From Agrocybe praecox (Eukaryota > Basidiomycota > Agaricomycetes > Agaricales > Agrocybaceae): DNA of 64,000 bases. Positions 46,994-59,736 of the stretch are shown here, piece after piece. The position numbers and the translations under genes are program-made. The DNA is taken from the NCBI GenBank assembly GCA_964017145.1, contig OZ024840.1, positions 1,550,001-1,614,000 on the forward strand. The letters are read 5' to 3'. Numbering within the stretch: position 1 is the stretch's first letter; each line of letters starts with the position of its first letter. Below the pieces are notes generated by a model, which searched no databases, had not been told where the DNA came from, and saw nothing but the letters and a program-made list of their open reading frames with translations.

Positions 46994-47770
46994 TCAGTTA
47001 TTATGCCATAACAGTGTCCTTAGGTCCTTCCATGACTCGGAGTCCAGATACAGGTATTTCATGGAATTGAACATTCCGGGTTGGATCGTTTCACCTCGAT
47101 GCCGGAAGAGCCACATTACAGCTCCCCACGAAACTGCAGCGAATAGGGTGAAGTACTTGGAATCAGGTGGAAGGGGTTTCACAGCAGAGTCTGCCAGGAC
47201 TGATTGCGGGGAGGTATTATAAGGCGAAGGTGCCCTTGGAATAAACGAGGCGACAACGCGTGATACCACGTAGAGAACGATCTAAAATACGAATAGTTGT
47301 TAGAAATGGACAGACAAATATAGGGACTTTGACCATCGTCGGAACATACTTGTTCGTTAACTGCGTTTCGGTCACCAAATACAACGTATCCTCCAAGCAA
47401 TCCAGCAATGAAAGTATCGCTATCGCGCTCTTTCCCGTTATTAAGCTTCTTCTGAATTAATAAGACTGTCTTGTATATTGAGACGAATTTGGCCAAGTTA
47501 AAGGCATGCTGTTTAGTAGCCCGATATATTATACGGAGTCGAGTTTGCCAGCTGGAATGAATGCAGTAAGTGAGCATTACTTGAACAAGCATCTCAGCGA
47601 AGAGAAGATTCCACGTACTCTCCACGACCGAAAAGGATGGACATAACAAGGGCATGAGGGAATCTAACCTTGACTCCATAGACGAATCCATTGCGTGCAC
47701 CTTTCAGGATACCCAGGTAGTCATGAAAGGCAGGATTGGTGATGATTTCGTTTACGAGAGCCAGAGACAT
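46994..47770 (-). CDS. PXMP4: Peroxisomal membrane protein 4 (PXMP4/PMP24)
   Basis: Tim17-related peroxisomal membrane protein of unclear transport role. Three exons (47619-47770, 47350-47551, 46994-47281) give 213 residues, the family length. Landmarks: GARNGFVYGVKVRFPHALVM, YRATKQHAFNLAKFVSIYKT, FIAGLLGGYVVFGDRNAVNE, VLYVVSRVVASF, FAAVSWGAVMWLF and the C-terminal SMKYLYLDSESWKDLRTLLW, which is typical of PXMP4. Several membrane segments are expected. The neighbouring BTB gene converges on it with only 112 bp between stops. Confidence 0.9.
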
Positions 47771-50042
47771 GATAGACAGAAAACAAGTGCCAGAAAGAGC
47801 TGGTCAAGGTGGAAGACCGGGAGTGTTCGTCGCCGCTGACACGAGTCGAGCACTGCCAATGCGACGCGGTGACCGACAAATTAATCACATGTGTCATACA
47901 AGTCCACTCGGAGTTAACATCATTCTTCACCAACACCTCCGCACCAGAGGTTGCCTCGAGACTAATGATACTTGTGGGGACCTTATTCAATTAAATAATC
48001 CTTTGACTATTCCATTGATTGAAATCAATATTAATATAGACTACTTTTGGATGCAAAAACCAAGTGTCAGAACCTTTTGTTTTCGCTCTGGACATAATGT
48101 TTATTTCGTCGAATCCGGTCTTTTTTTTCGTGGCCGCGCTCGTAGAATTCGATGCAAGGAAAATACTTCAGAGATTAGATCAGTCCCAAACTTGTGCCAA
48201 TGAAAGCTCTAAATAATTGGAACGCCTCGTGTTCAAGACGAATCGCTGTCCCACATGGTAAAAGACAATAAGAGCGAACTGAGCCGCCTTAATAGTAGAC
48301 GTACATAGTTCTCAAGAAACCCTACTCCGAGATTTTTCACACTTCAGACAGAATTATTTTCTTCGACAAAGAAACGCAGGTATGCTTTAGGGGAAACATC
48401 GTGGAATCTTCTCAATCCGATTACGCTGGAATGAGGTCAAATGAGGCACTCACATGGAATGGAGAGCCTCTACGGATCCTTTTCTAGGCCAATGATAGTT
48501 GAAGGCTAAGAACGGACTTTTCTCTCTACGAGCGACGGGCCTCCCACCAAGCAAGTTTATATTCGGATAAGAGAATTCGGCTTCTTTGCTATCAGATACT
48601 CGTATCTCAACTATAAGATGGAGACAAACCTGTGCAGCCTGAGTATATCCTGTATCAAGGCCGAAGCACTTTCCCACCAAGAGTATGGCGATATGCTTAA
48701 GGAAATGTAAATGAACATGTCGATGGCCTCTCGCATGCTGTAATGCCTCAGACAAGCGGGCCGTGACCAAACTCTATTGGCTGAAGAGAATCAGGAGGAT
48801 TTATGTATATATATTTCTGAGTGGCGAATGGTTTTCATTAAGGTTCGAAAGAGACATTTACAGCCGGAGTGATCAATTTACGGTGGAGTCGTCGTGGTTC
48901 CGTCTGCTCTGGTTGGAAAATTCGCCCAAAGGATTGAAAACCATATAGCGAAATTTTGACATCAATATCTGCCAGACTTGGACATCGATGTCGAAAAGTA
49001 CAAGGAACATTCTGCAGTGGACATAGAGAGATACCTTCGTGCAAACCTGTCCCAAAGCACCAGTGCCGTTCCAAATGCAGAGCGCTCCTATGAAAGTAGT
49101 ACAAAGCACATATGTTCAGCAAGAACGCCTGAGAGGAAGAAATATATGGACCCGCGGAGATGCTTGCTTGACAAAGGACATCCCATGTTAGAAGCCACTG
49201 GGTTTAGAAGGTTCTGACCGGCATTAGACGAACCAGCACTGCTCGACCAGCGTTGAGTGTGGTTTGTCGCCCATAGATGTTATTTTATTTCCACGAAAGA
49301 TGATCTAGCGTCCGTAATGCCCGGGATGGAGATACATCGATGAGTTGGTGGCAGCAGCTGAGCAGGAGGCGCAACAAATCCAGATGGACGCCCACCGCCC
49401 GCCACATTTAGCACAAACTTCGACGAGTTTCCTTTGATCATTCGCCCTAATGAGGAACAAGCAGGGTTTTTGGCAGAGAATCTCTTTCCAGATATGAAAG
49501 AGTCTTTTTATGTCTTCGGGAGAAGCAAGCTGCAGTGAACATTTATTCTTTGTGGGCATCGACCGGGTGAGAGATATAGAATAATGCCGCATCGTGCATA
49601 CATATTAGGTCCATTTCATTTATGAATTCCCGGCCAAAAAAGAAGTCGAGCCAATGAGAGATTCTGCCAAAATTTGCGGCAAAAGGCTACGACGTGAGAT
49701 GGATTTCTAACTTCAGCTAGACAACGTGGATAGTATGAGCCTGGCCATGGCCATACAAATTACCATTTCAGCACTGACCTCTACAATTAGTACCAACAGA
49801 ATTTTGATCCTGAAAAGCTATCACCCTCTGGAATCGCGTATAAATCGTGGAAGCACACAAAAAAGTGAGCTGGTCAGATGGAACATAGTCGTGGTCCTCA
49901 GTAAAGACGCGCTTAAATATTTCAAGTTCACTGATGGGCCAGGCCGTTCGGCGTATCTCCCCAATATGGTAATCTAGACTTGAAACAATCAAGCTTGCAA
50001 GCTCTGCTTCAACCACCACATATAAACCAAGTCCATCAAATA
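47771..50042. other. Gene-poor 2.3-kb stretch
   Basis: No gene supported. A minus-strand frame at 49305-49592 ends in a Cys-rich stretch (VCAKCGGRWASIWICCASCS) but has no convincing start or splice sites. The last part is the MTC1 promoter. Confidence 0.5.
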
Positions 50043-51522
50043 ATGGCCGCAAAGAAATCAAAGCAGGAAGAAGCCTTGAAATTCCTTGATGATCTTGATT
50101 CATTTGCACCGCCAGCAGACACGGGCGCAGCGAACGTCTCTGGCAAACAGGGAGGTTCTCCAGCTGCTGCGGGATCAGCCAATGAAGGAGAAGCAGCAGA
50201 AGTGCTCGCATTTTTGGACGAGATAACTCAGAAGAGCACGGAGCCCACTCGTGCGACAACTGCGCATATATCTCGGTCTGGAACTCCTACTCTTAGAAAG
50301 AGCACAGAAAGAGTACGGCTCGGTGGAGGATCGTCCTTATTACCTTCCGCGTCTTCTTCTACGTCTTCTTTAAACAGAGTCAGCAGCTCGGACGGCGGTC
50401 AGCGTGGAAGGGAGGCATCATCTAATGCATCCGCACAAAACCAAAACCAAACTCAGTCTTCTGCAGGAGGGTGGGGTTGGGGTTCAGTGTGGTCATCCGC
50501 TTCTGCCGCCATACAACAAGCCAAATCGGCGGTTGATGAACAAGTGAAGCACCTCCCAAAGAACGAACAGGCACGTAAATGGGGTGAAGGTGTAATTGAA
50601 TACGCCAAATCGGCCCAGTTAGATAAGCTCGGTATGTTGCAGACTCATGCTGTTAACTGGGGTATTGACTTTATTTTTTCAGGGCAGGACTTCAAACGAG
50701 TAGGACTTTCGACTTTGACTGACTTGCTCAATGTCGTTGCACCTCCTATCTCGGAGCATGAGGTCATTCAAGTATGGCTAAGTCACGATATGCAAGGTTA
50801 TGAAGGTGTCGAATCGTTAACATATCGTGCCCTTGCACGGGTAAGTCACTGATTGTAACGTTATTGACTATAAATTGAACTATGTCAACCTTTTAGATCT
50901 TGGAACAAGTTGAAGGTGGTGATCTTGTTGTCAACAGGGGCAATGAATCCCGGCCGAAAGAGGGAAGTGAAGGCCGGGATCTCAACGCTGTAGACGACTA
51001 CGAGACGGCATTAAAACTGTCGCAGGTAAGTGATTTTGCATAATATCGGCGACATCTTTTTAATGTGCAATATACACGCAGGCCAATCTGGAGGAAGTCG
51101 TGAAGAAGAACGAGAAGGCTAGTTCTACCAAGAAGAACCCCAACAATGCGACTACATATTCTCATGTCTACCTCCGAATCCAACCTTACTTTTCCACATT
51201 CTCTCAGCCACAACCATCGAATCCAGAAACATCAACGTCGCCATCTCCATATCTACAATTCCTCATCTACCTTTTCGATCCCGAGCATAAGCTCACGCAC
51301 ACCACGATAACACAAGCTGTTCCCAGCAAATGGCTTGAGATTTGGGACGAATATGACTGGGTTGAGGATCTCATTGCAGACGCTCTGCGAATTGGCGTGG
51401 AAGTCATTGGACAAGAATATGTTGTTGCTCGAATGGGCTGGGGTTCGAAAGCAGGCGGCGAGGTTGCACAGGAGACGACTGAGGCTGCGGATACAACCGT
51501 AAAGGTGGATGCTGCATCATGA
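50043..51522 (+). CDS. MTC1: MTC1-like protein (maintenance of telomere capping 1)
   Basis: Cytosolic/COPI-vesicle associated fungal protein; the yeast gene was found through a telomere-capping genetic interaction and its molecular role is unclear. Four exons (50043-50631, 50683-50840, 50897-51025, 51082-51522) give 438 residues. The N-terminus KKSKQEEALKFLDDLDSFAP and the matching AAEVLAFLDEIT are the repeated FLDxL-type motif of the family. A Ser-rich linker follows, then WGWGSVWSSASAAIQQAKSA and the conserved body DFKRVGLSTLTDLLNVVAPP, SEHEVIQVWLSHDMQGYEGV, LRIQPYF and LQFLIYLFDPEH. The tail is Ala/Thr-rich. Confidence 0.85.
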
Positions 51523-51740
51523 ATTGATTTTGCCGGAGTTCAATTGTCCAATGTAAACCTAAAGTGCCTTCTGTTGTATGTATACCTTTTCCGTATTTCG
51601 ACCTTGGATCTCCCATGTAACATTAAACTGACGAAAACTGGAGTCTTTCCTTATGATAAATGACCGTGATGAACAATATATTATTTCCTGCACCATTCCG
51701 GAAGAGTCTCTTCTCTCGATCTAAAGAATGGACAAGCACT

Positions 51741-52878
51741 CTATTTCTTGACTTCCTCAGGCTTAGGTGGGGGCAAAGGCTTAAGGTCCTCTGGTCTACG
51801 ACCTTTTGTACCGTCTCCAACTTGCTCCCATGGTGATAGGGCTTCAAAGTTGCTATATAGAATAGTCGTTGGAAATGAGCACTTCTGTAGGAAGGCTGCA
51901 CATACCGGAATGCCTGTGTGAGTTGCAGAGGCTCATACACGACGCGCTTGCGCTCTTCGTCGTACCGGACTTCAGTGTAACCCTAAAAATGCGGTAAGTC
52001 ACGACAGGGTTTCAATAGAAAGCATATGGGGCTTACTGTCAAGGGGAAGTCCTTGCGTAGAGGATGTCCCTCGAAACCTGATGAAATATTGAGTTTTGAG
52101 TCTTGAAGGTTGCGTTTTACTCACCGTAGTCGGTCAAGATTCGGCGCCTGTATACATATGTTAGTTATAGCATCGCAAAAGCAAAAAAAAACTACTAACA
52201 AGTCGGGGTGGTTCTCAAAGAAGATACCGAAAAGATCCCATGCTTCGCGTTCATACCTTAAAGTCAATGATGTCAGAGTATTCCTCGTAGCAGACTTTCA
52301 GCATGACGCACCAGTCGGCGCCTTTGAACACCTCGACAGCACTAGGAACGGGGTCGGCCTCGCCAGCGTATGTCTTCACCCGGATTCTGCCAGCGTGTTT
52401 GACGCTGAGAAGGTGATAAACAACTTCGAACCTCTTTTCACGTTCAGGGAAATCAACACCGCTGATATCCATGACTTGCTTGAACTGGCATTGTTGATGG
52501 TCGCGCAAAAAGGTCAAAACTGGGATGACTGCAGAAGGGGCGATGTACAAAGTCAATTCGTCCTTGAGAACGGAGAATTGCTGGATGAATTTGGGAAGAC
52601 ACTGAGTGAGATAGGAGCCGTAGGTGTGCAAAGCCTCTGTCGTTTCAGCATACTGAGTGACAGTAGGATTTGGGGAAGTTGGTTCTGCAAAGGGCGACGC
52701 CGAGGCTGTAGAAACAAATTAGCGTTAGATACGAACAGAGTCCCGGAATAAATCGCAGACCTTTGGAACTGGACGAAGAATGGATTTGGCGCCTGATATG
52801 AGCCGTAGAGAATGAGGCTGGCCTGGCAGAGACAGCTCTAAGGGCCCTGCTTGCTCTTACAGCAGCTCTGAAGGACAT
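51741..52878 (-). CDS. NDUFS3: NADH dehydrogenase (complex I) 30-kDa subunit, NDUFS3
   Basis: Core subunit of the peripheral arm of mitochondrial complex I. Seven exons: 52761-52878, 52312-52705, 52200-52256, 52125-52147 (23 nt), 52037-52077, 51906-51982 and 51741-51852, giving 273 residues. A mitochondrial presequence rich in Arg/Ala/Ser is visible (MSFRAAVRASRALRAVSARP). Family signature: [20 protein letters not shown] followed by [20 protein letters not shown] and GYTEVRYDEE; the upstream block has FLRDHQQCQFKQVMDISGVD and FEVVYHLLS. The C-terminus ends in a Pro-rich tail (PLPPPKPEEVKK). It is head-to-head with BCAS2, 133 bp between starts. Confidence 0.96.
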
Positions 52879-53011
52879 TTTGAAGGAGATGGTCGCTGCA
52901 GCACTTCCGAGCAACACCAGCCTAACCGTGGTTCGGGTTTTGCCGGTCCGTTTGTTGGCCACTCATCAGTCCTGCGTTATTTACAAGCAGCTCCTCTTTC
53001 ACTCTTTCATC
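52879..53011. promoter_or_regulatory. 133-bp shared promoter of NDUFS3 and BCAS2
   Basis: Both start codons point away from this segment, so it must hold two transcription starts. It is the tightest divergent pair in the window. No clear core motif is seen. Confidence 0.55.
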
Positions 53012-53826
53012 ATGTCAAGCTCAATCACCACTGAAATTTTCGACTCTTTGCCTTATTATGACGACGATCTCCAGAAATACCCACAGTTAAGAGACAGGGT
53101 CGAACAAGAACTTGCTCGGGAATTAAAGGCGTCTCAAACATTACATCCACGCGTTCCTCCACCTGTAGAATTATTTGCTGTTCGTGAGCGGGTCCTAATA
53201 CTTGCCCTACTTTTCTTTACTGAAACTTGTCGCGTAGGATAACCCATTGTTAAAAGCTGAACTTGAGAGAGTAGCTGCAAACAAACCGTTCCCCAAACTT
53301 GATACTCTTCGCTATTCACTACCTGCACCCACATCTACCCCCGCGACAGAAGAAGAATGGAGAGCTGCACTAGATAATGCGCATACTCAAATTCAACACC
53401 AACGCATTCGGTTCGTGATTGCATCCGTTTGTGACTTGTAGTCGTTGCTCACATATATTACAAACAACAGGCAACAAAACCTTGCACTGCTTCAGACATA
53501 TGGTGCTAACGGATGGCGAATACAGAATTATCTATTAGAAGCGTCCAAGAAGCATTATGATGAGGCTCTTGAACAACTAAAAGAGTTGACAGTTGAAGTG
53601 AATCGCGATCGTAAAAATACTCAGGTATGGCAATTGAACATAGTCAATTTATGTGCCTTTCTTAATCTATGAACAACAGGATCACATTGGAAAGCAGCTC
53701 ACCTCGTTGGAAAACCGATGGACCGAGCTGATTTCAAGTGTTCTTCAAATTGAGATGGCAAATGTTGCGCTGGATGCAGAGATTGAGAGGTTGAATAAAA
53801 GGGAAGCGGAACTTGCTGAACTTTGA
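53012..53826 (+). CDS. SPF27: Pre-mRNA splicing factor BCAS2/SPF27 (Cwf7)
   Basis: Subunit of the Prp19/NTC complex of the spliceosome. Four exons (53012-53179, 53238-53410, 53471-53624, 53680-53826) give 213 residues, as expected for the family. Landmarks: FDSLPYYDDDLQKYPQLRDR, VEQELARELKASQTLHPRVP, FAVDNPLL-type segment reading ELFADNPLLKAELERVAANK, PFPKLDTLRYSLPAPTS, then a long coiled coil (NLALLQTYGANGWRIQNYLL and LEQLKELTVEVNRDRKNTQ). It ends with a second helix, NVALDAEIERLNKREAELAE. The gene shares a very short promoter with complex I NDUFS3. Confidence 0.93.
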
Positions 53827-54181
53827 GGTTACTTTACCGAAATTTGTAAAATTAGCACTAGCTATCTAATGACCCGTAATGATGTATATAGCCTGCCAGT
53901 TTCTGTGACGAACCTTGAAGCAATGAGCGGAAGAGAGGCCGGGTATAACACCAAATTAGGAATATTAACCGCCGAATGCCGAACGACGTTGGTGTGAGCT
54001 GCAGACGAGCTGAGAATTCATATTCCTTTCCCTCACTGGCGGTATAAGCCCCAGGTCAGTATTCTTGTTTTCTCTCAGACCGCTCAGCATATTAACCAAT
54101 ACGATACTTTCTGCTCTTATTATTCTTAGTTAAACTACCGGAAGTCGAAAAAAGAAGAGACAGGCGTGTTGCGACGCGTCT
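53827..54181. other. Intergenic region before the large Ser/Pro-rich gene
   Basis: BCAS2 3' end and the promoter of the next gene, with a CT-rich tract at about 54062-54130. Nothing else recognised. Confidence 0.5.
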
Positions 54182-57100
54182 ATGGCTCAAACTACCCCAG
54201 ATACTACGCTGCTATCGGATACAACTGGCAAGGAGGTGACAGAACAATTGGTGGAGAATGGGAAGGGTGGGACGGAGGCCGCAGAGATCAAGCATGCAGA
54301 CGAGACTTCATCGTCATCTCTTTCCGTGGCAGTGACCGAGCCACAAGTGGAGAAGACTTCGTCCAATGCTCAGTCGACAGCCTCCTTATCCCACCCTTCT
54401 CTGGTCCCTTTGGGCTCAAACCATGTTCAAACATCCTCGATAACGCCAGTTGCACCCCATCCGAAGCGCTTCAGCGCCGTCAACATCAACAAGAAATTTC
54501 TCGAGAAGAATACGGCGTCTGGTTCAGGAGCATCTTCCTCTGGCTCATCAGCAGCCAAGGCAGGAGGCGCTGCTTGTACGTTTTTTTAGAATGTCCAATT
54601 TATCTAGTGTGTAGACCATGATCGTCATTTGTTATATTCATAGCACGACCTTCACTGCAACCTACCTCGTCACACTCTCGACTAGTCACTACCAAATTAA
54701 CTGCCAGCCCTGCGGTTACCTCGTCGACTGCTGGATGGTCACGGCCGTCTTCTGTAGCCCCGTCGCCTGCAACTGGCACCAATTCTCCAATAAGCACTTC
54801 CCCCTTACCAACAGCCCCTGCTACCCAACTTTCAAGCACTGTAGCACCACAGTTACCGCACGTTGGCAAAGTCATTCTCCCACAACCAAGGGCAAACATG
54901 GGGCAGGCACCATCCCAAAGAGATGTTGGAAGTACGAAACCTGTTTGGGGCAACGTTAAACCTCCAATAGCCGCTTCGACGCGGCTGGACATTGAACCAA
55001 GTGATTTCCCAACAGCTGCCGAAGTCGCAAATGGTGATCATATCCTAGCTAATGTCGTAATAATATACTCATTCCGGATTTCTAGTGGCGTCTACGGCAC
55101 GGAAACATGCCAAAGCGCTGGAAGAAGCTAAGACACAATCAGAATCAGTAGCGAAACAATTGAGGTCAGAAGAGGCTGATGCATTTCGGGGTGTCCACTT
55201 GGATCCCAATGTCCATCACTGGGACGAGGTGCGTCTACAGATATCTATCATAAAAACTTCCTTTGATCCATTTTATTTGTTAGATGGAAGAAGATGATGA
55301 CAACTTTTTGGGTGGCGTGATAGAATTCGGCGATGGGCGTCAATACAAAATCGAATCTAGCGAATCGGGGAGTGCGTCGAAAAATCAAGGAGATGATTCA
55401 AATCCGGCGACTACGGCTCCTGTGAGTAAAGAAGAACGATTTGTAGATGATTTCGACCGTAGCTGGCCCAAATCACGGAATTCCCCTGCCTCTGTTTCGA
55501 GAGATGTCCCGCCTTCAGCACCACACGCTGCAAGTCCAAGCGTTTCTCCTGTAGTTTCCGGTTCTCCAATCGATTCATCTCGAGTGCTTTTCAACGAACG
55601 TTCAAACCGTCTGGAGCCTTATAGTCAAGCACAACGGCCAGGACAAGGTTCTTTCAATGGTAAGCGAGGCACTCATCAAGAAGGGGAGCCGAAGAACGGG
55701 CCACACAATGTGCAAGTCTTGCAGAAACCTCCAGCTGGTGATTTTGCAGGCAGAGGTCGTCGTTTCAGTGCTAGTAACAATGGCTTCAATGCAGGACCTC
55801 CCAACGGGTTCGCAGGTGATAGAAACCGGGAAAGAGAACCACAAAGACGGGATATGCCACCTCCAAGTCCTCGATTACCCAGAGGAGAATATCCGCCTGG
55901 TGCACCAGGCAGTGATATTGGGGGCCGGGATGGGGACAGGGGTAGGAGAACGACGATGGGACCGCCAGCTGTGCCCGCTCATACTGGACAAAGATTCCCG
56001 CTAGATGGTGGCCGGCAACTTCCTCCACATCTAACTCAAGTGTCTCCCAATATACCCGCAAGGCGACTTCCTTCTCGCGATTCAAGATTTTCACCATCAG
56101 ATTCCTCAACTGGTCTACCTTCGCTACATACAGGCCGTATACCTCCTCATTCTCCTGCTGTCTCTCATGCTTCGCTCAACCTACTATCACCTGCTGCTGG
56201 TCCTACTTCTGCTCTTCCTTTGAGTGCTCCTGAACTTGACGAAGCCCGGAAAGATGTTATGCACACCGCCGCTGAACGTGCGAAGCAAAGAAGATTGCAG
56301 GAGGAGCAGGAACGCGAGGCTCAGAAAGAGAGAGCACGCCGTAAAGCTGCCGAGTTAGAAGAGATCATCAAAGCTCGAGAGGCCGAGAAGGCTGAGAAGG
56401 AACGGCAGAAACATGAGGAAGAAGCTGCTAAAGCTTTAGAAAAGGTTTGATTGCTTGTTATTCTTTGTTAATATTGTGCTCATAAAATCTCAGGAGAGAG
56501 ACGCTGTCAGTCTAATAGAAGAAGCTGTGCAAAGCGTAGACATCTCGAAACCCTCTGTCGAAAAGCAAGAAAGTCCTGATTCTAGGAAGTTCCCTGGCCA
56601 ACGACCACCACCATTGAAGGATGTCACCCCAGCTTTCGATGGTCCGCGATCTGCTATCCAAAGACGAACAGGTGTAATTCCTCCTCGAACTGCACCTCCC
56701 CTTTCACCTGCTTTACAGACGGAATCATGGAGAACTAGAACTAACCCAGCACCTCCTTCCCCTTCACTCCGTCAGATTCAAAGTCGACCTCCGACTTCTG
56801 CCACTTTCATTGCTTCAGGACCTTCAGCGGCAGAACAAGTCGAAACAATAGCAGATAAGCAAGACGATCTTGAGATTGTTGATTTTTCTGACATGGGCAA
56901 ATTCGTCGGTGTTCCTGAGGGCAGTGAAACGCGATCCAAGGAAGTTCAAGAAGAGTCGACGTCGAAGCCAGCAGGCATCATACCAAGAAGCGCCAGGCCT
57001 GTAGCTAGTGACTTCTTTGAGGGTACGTCAACCACTCAGGACTCCAGCATACCACCGACGAAAAAGGCCGATTTCGGTGCTTGGAGAAGGAAGGTCTCGC

Positions 57101-59540
57101 AGGAGGTCAACGAAGCAACGATCAGACAAGCTGATGCACAAGCTGACGATACGAAGCCAGCCGATTCATCGGTGGAGACAGCGACCCAGGAAAGTGCACC
57201 CATCGACAAGGTTCAATCTGTTCTTGCGGAAAACCTTTTACCTGATACCTCTCTGGCATCGAGTAAGGAATCGTTAAGTCATGACCAGACCGGCCAAACT
57301 GTCTGTTTGCCCCAATCATCCGGCGTGCAACGGACTCCACGCGCTCAAACGTTCTACAAGGACTCTACCATGTCATCTTTAGATGATGCTATGTCACGGA
57401 TAAAGGGTGTATTGTCGGGGATGCATGCTCAAGATACCCCCAAAGACGTGGCGCCGATCACATCCACCGAACCAGATATGCAGCAAACGCGCACCGCTAC
57501 ACAACTTTCGACACAGACTCCTCTGCGCATTACGACTAAAGAACGGTGGGTACCGCCCGCTCGCCGCCTGCCTAAGTTCGGCGATACAGACGAACAGCGA
57601 GAGCTGTTCTTGTTTACGATCATGCAACCTCCTTCCCCGCCTCATAAACCAAATGACGCGATATCCGTTAAATTCCCTTCCATCTCGCGTCCAGTCGAGC
57701 TCATCAGCAGGAAACAATTGCAGGCCTTCCACAGAGCACCCTTCCATGCTCGTATGGATATTCTTTCCTTCGACCCACCGGTTTTCGACATGAATCGCAG
57801 AGATTTATCTCTTAACGATGTGCTATTCCGCAAACCCAATTTAGGCTACAAAACAAAGTTCAAATATCGTGTTTTACTTCCTAGAAGCAGAGAGCCAAAG
57901 GTCAATATACCAGCAGTGCCGTTCGCACGAGCGAATTCCAACGGTGCATTCGGGCGTCCTACTGTTGCTGATGGTGCCTCTAGTTGGAGGAAGACCGTCT
58001 CTCCAACGACTAAGGACGATTCTGCAAGCAATGTAGATGAGCTAGATACCACGAGTCGTTCGCCACCTCCAAACCCTTCTCCCCAAGATGCCAGCATTGC
58101 CTCCATCCCTAAATCGAACGAAAGCTCTCCATCTAAATCTGACGGTAATGCAGCGGTCCGATCACGCTCCCAACCCAAGATGCCCGTTGGATCAGCCGTG
58201 GCATTCATTCGTGACTCACGTATCGATGTTGCGGAAGCTGACAGAAAACCTTCTGTAAATTTCATCGTGGGTAGTCAGCTGGAAGAAGAATCTAATGCCA
58301 CAACTTCATCACCAACGCCAACACCCAGCGTCATTGAAAGCAAATATGAAGCGACGGTTAACGGAATCACAAAAATGCCATTAACGTCGAGTGAGGAGCT
58401 CCTAACATCGTACTCAGTTGCCGCCACAAAAGCTGTAAGCTCGGACTCATCGGTGAGTCGCACCACTCCCAATACGAATGTTTTCTTATTTATTGAGCTT
58501 TGTAGAATACTGACCTGGTTATTGTTACGCCTCCGACTCATCATTCGAGCACATCGTGGGCACGATCATCTGTTAGCCTGTCAATAAAGGAATCTCCAGC
58601 GCGTGCTCCTGAATTTGAGCACCTGAAAGCTGTTTGGTCGCAGACATCTGATAAGGCTGGTTTGCATGCCGTCAATTCACTAGAAGGTATCGCTGATGAC
58701 TTAACTGCTCTACCATTCACATTACAAGATGTGAAATCAGAGGACGGAGAGACACCCCCTCCATCGTTACCAAGCGCACCTTCTCGCATGTCGTTGCATG
58801 AGGTAACTAGAGCGTTCCAAACAGTGCCGACCTCGTCAACGACTCCCAGTCAACCACTACATCGGGCGTCGTTCTCTCCGCCCTCGACCAATGCTCCTGT
58901 TGCTCGTCCGGCCACTATTGGTTATTCATATTCTCCAGCACCGCAAAATAATATGCGCCCCTATGTTTCTTATGCCACTCCCATGATGAGCCATTCGCCG
59001 GCACCTGTTATGTATGGGCACCCGATAGCATCAAGTCCTGTTCCCGCGAGAATGCAAATGAACGGGCACACACCACTCACACCACTGTACAGTCAACCAA
59101 TGTGGGTAACAGTGCCCGGCCCTTCCCAACCTCATAACAATATGATGCGACCTATGCCCTCCCCATATCCCACCCAAATGATGCCTTACCCCTCACCAGC
59201 GTATGGTACCCAACCCCCTCCTAACATGATGGCACCTACAACTCAGCAAGGACAGCAGAACGCAGCCTCACGTGGCCGCGGTATGCCTGTTATGAGCCCC
59301 AGTGTGTCTCATGCGCATGCACACCCTGGAGCAGCAATGTACGGCAACAGCCCCGTGATGCTTCATGCAGTCCAGGTTCCTCAAAACCACTATATGCCGG
59401 TCGCAGCTGGCCGCGGGCAGCCCCCACGAGCAGACAATGGTCAAATGCCAACGCAGCCGCCTCACACTGTCAATGGACATCACCCTCAACCGCATACTGG
59501 ATTTAACCCTGCCCAAACTTATGCCAGGCCAGCATGGTGA
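54182..59540 (+). CDS. Large Ser/Pro-rich, largely disordered protein of unknown function
   Basis: Six exons (54182-54575, 54644-55033, 55086-55228, 55284-56444, 56494-58452, 58506-59540) join in frame to 1,693 residues. No enzymatic domain recognised. Regions in order: Ser/Thr-rich N-terminus with PKRFSAVNINKKFLEKN; a short helical part (ARKHAKALEEAKTQSESVAK); an acidic conserved block HHWDEMEEDDDNFLGGVIEF followed by GDGRQYKIES; an Arg/Gly/Pro-rich segment; a long charged single helix or coiled coil (about residues 630-700, EEQEREAQKERARRKAAELE); a Pro-rich centre; a folded-looking part near LFTIMQPPSPPHKPNDAISV and RRDLSLNDVLFRKPNLGYKT; and a Met/Pro/His/Gln-rich C-terminus. The composition suggests an RNA-granule or regulatory scaffold protein, but that is inference. 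Confidence 0.75.
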
Positions 59541-59736
59541 AGATCTATTATTCCACTCCTCCATTCCCCCCTGTAATTGTTTCTTACTATGTTACTTATT
59601 GCTTTCCTACGGTATATGTTGTCGGTGTTACACACTTGTTATATCACACCCATTTTCCTTCTACTCGCACATTGTTGCACAAAAGTTATATATGAGTGAT
59701 TAATATAGTCGACTCTACTCTATCCGATAATCTAGT

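Noticed and set aside
49305..49592. Cys-rich minus-strand frame as a zinc-binding protein
   Set aside because: Cysteines do not form a recognised spacing and there is no supported start or 5' exon.
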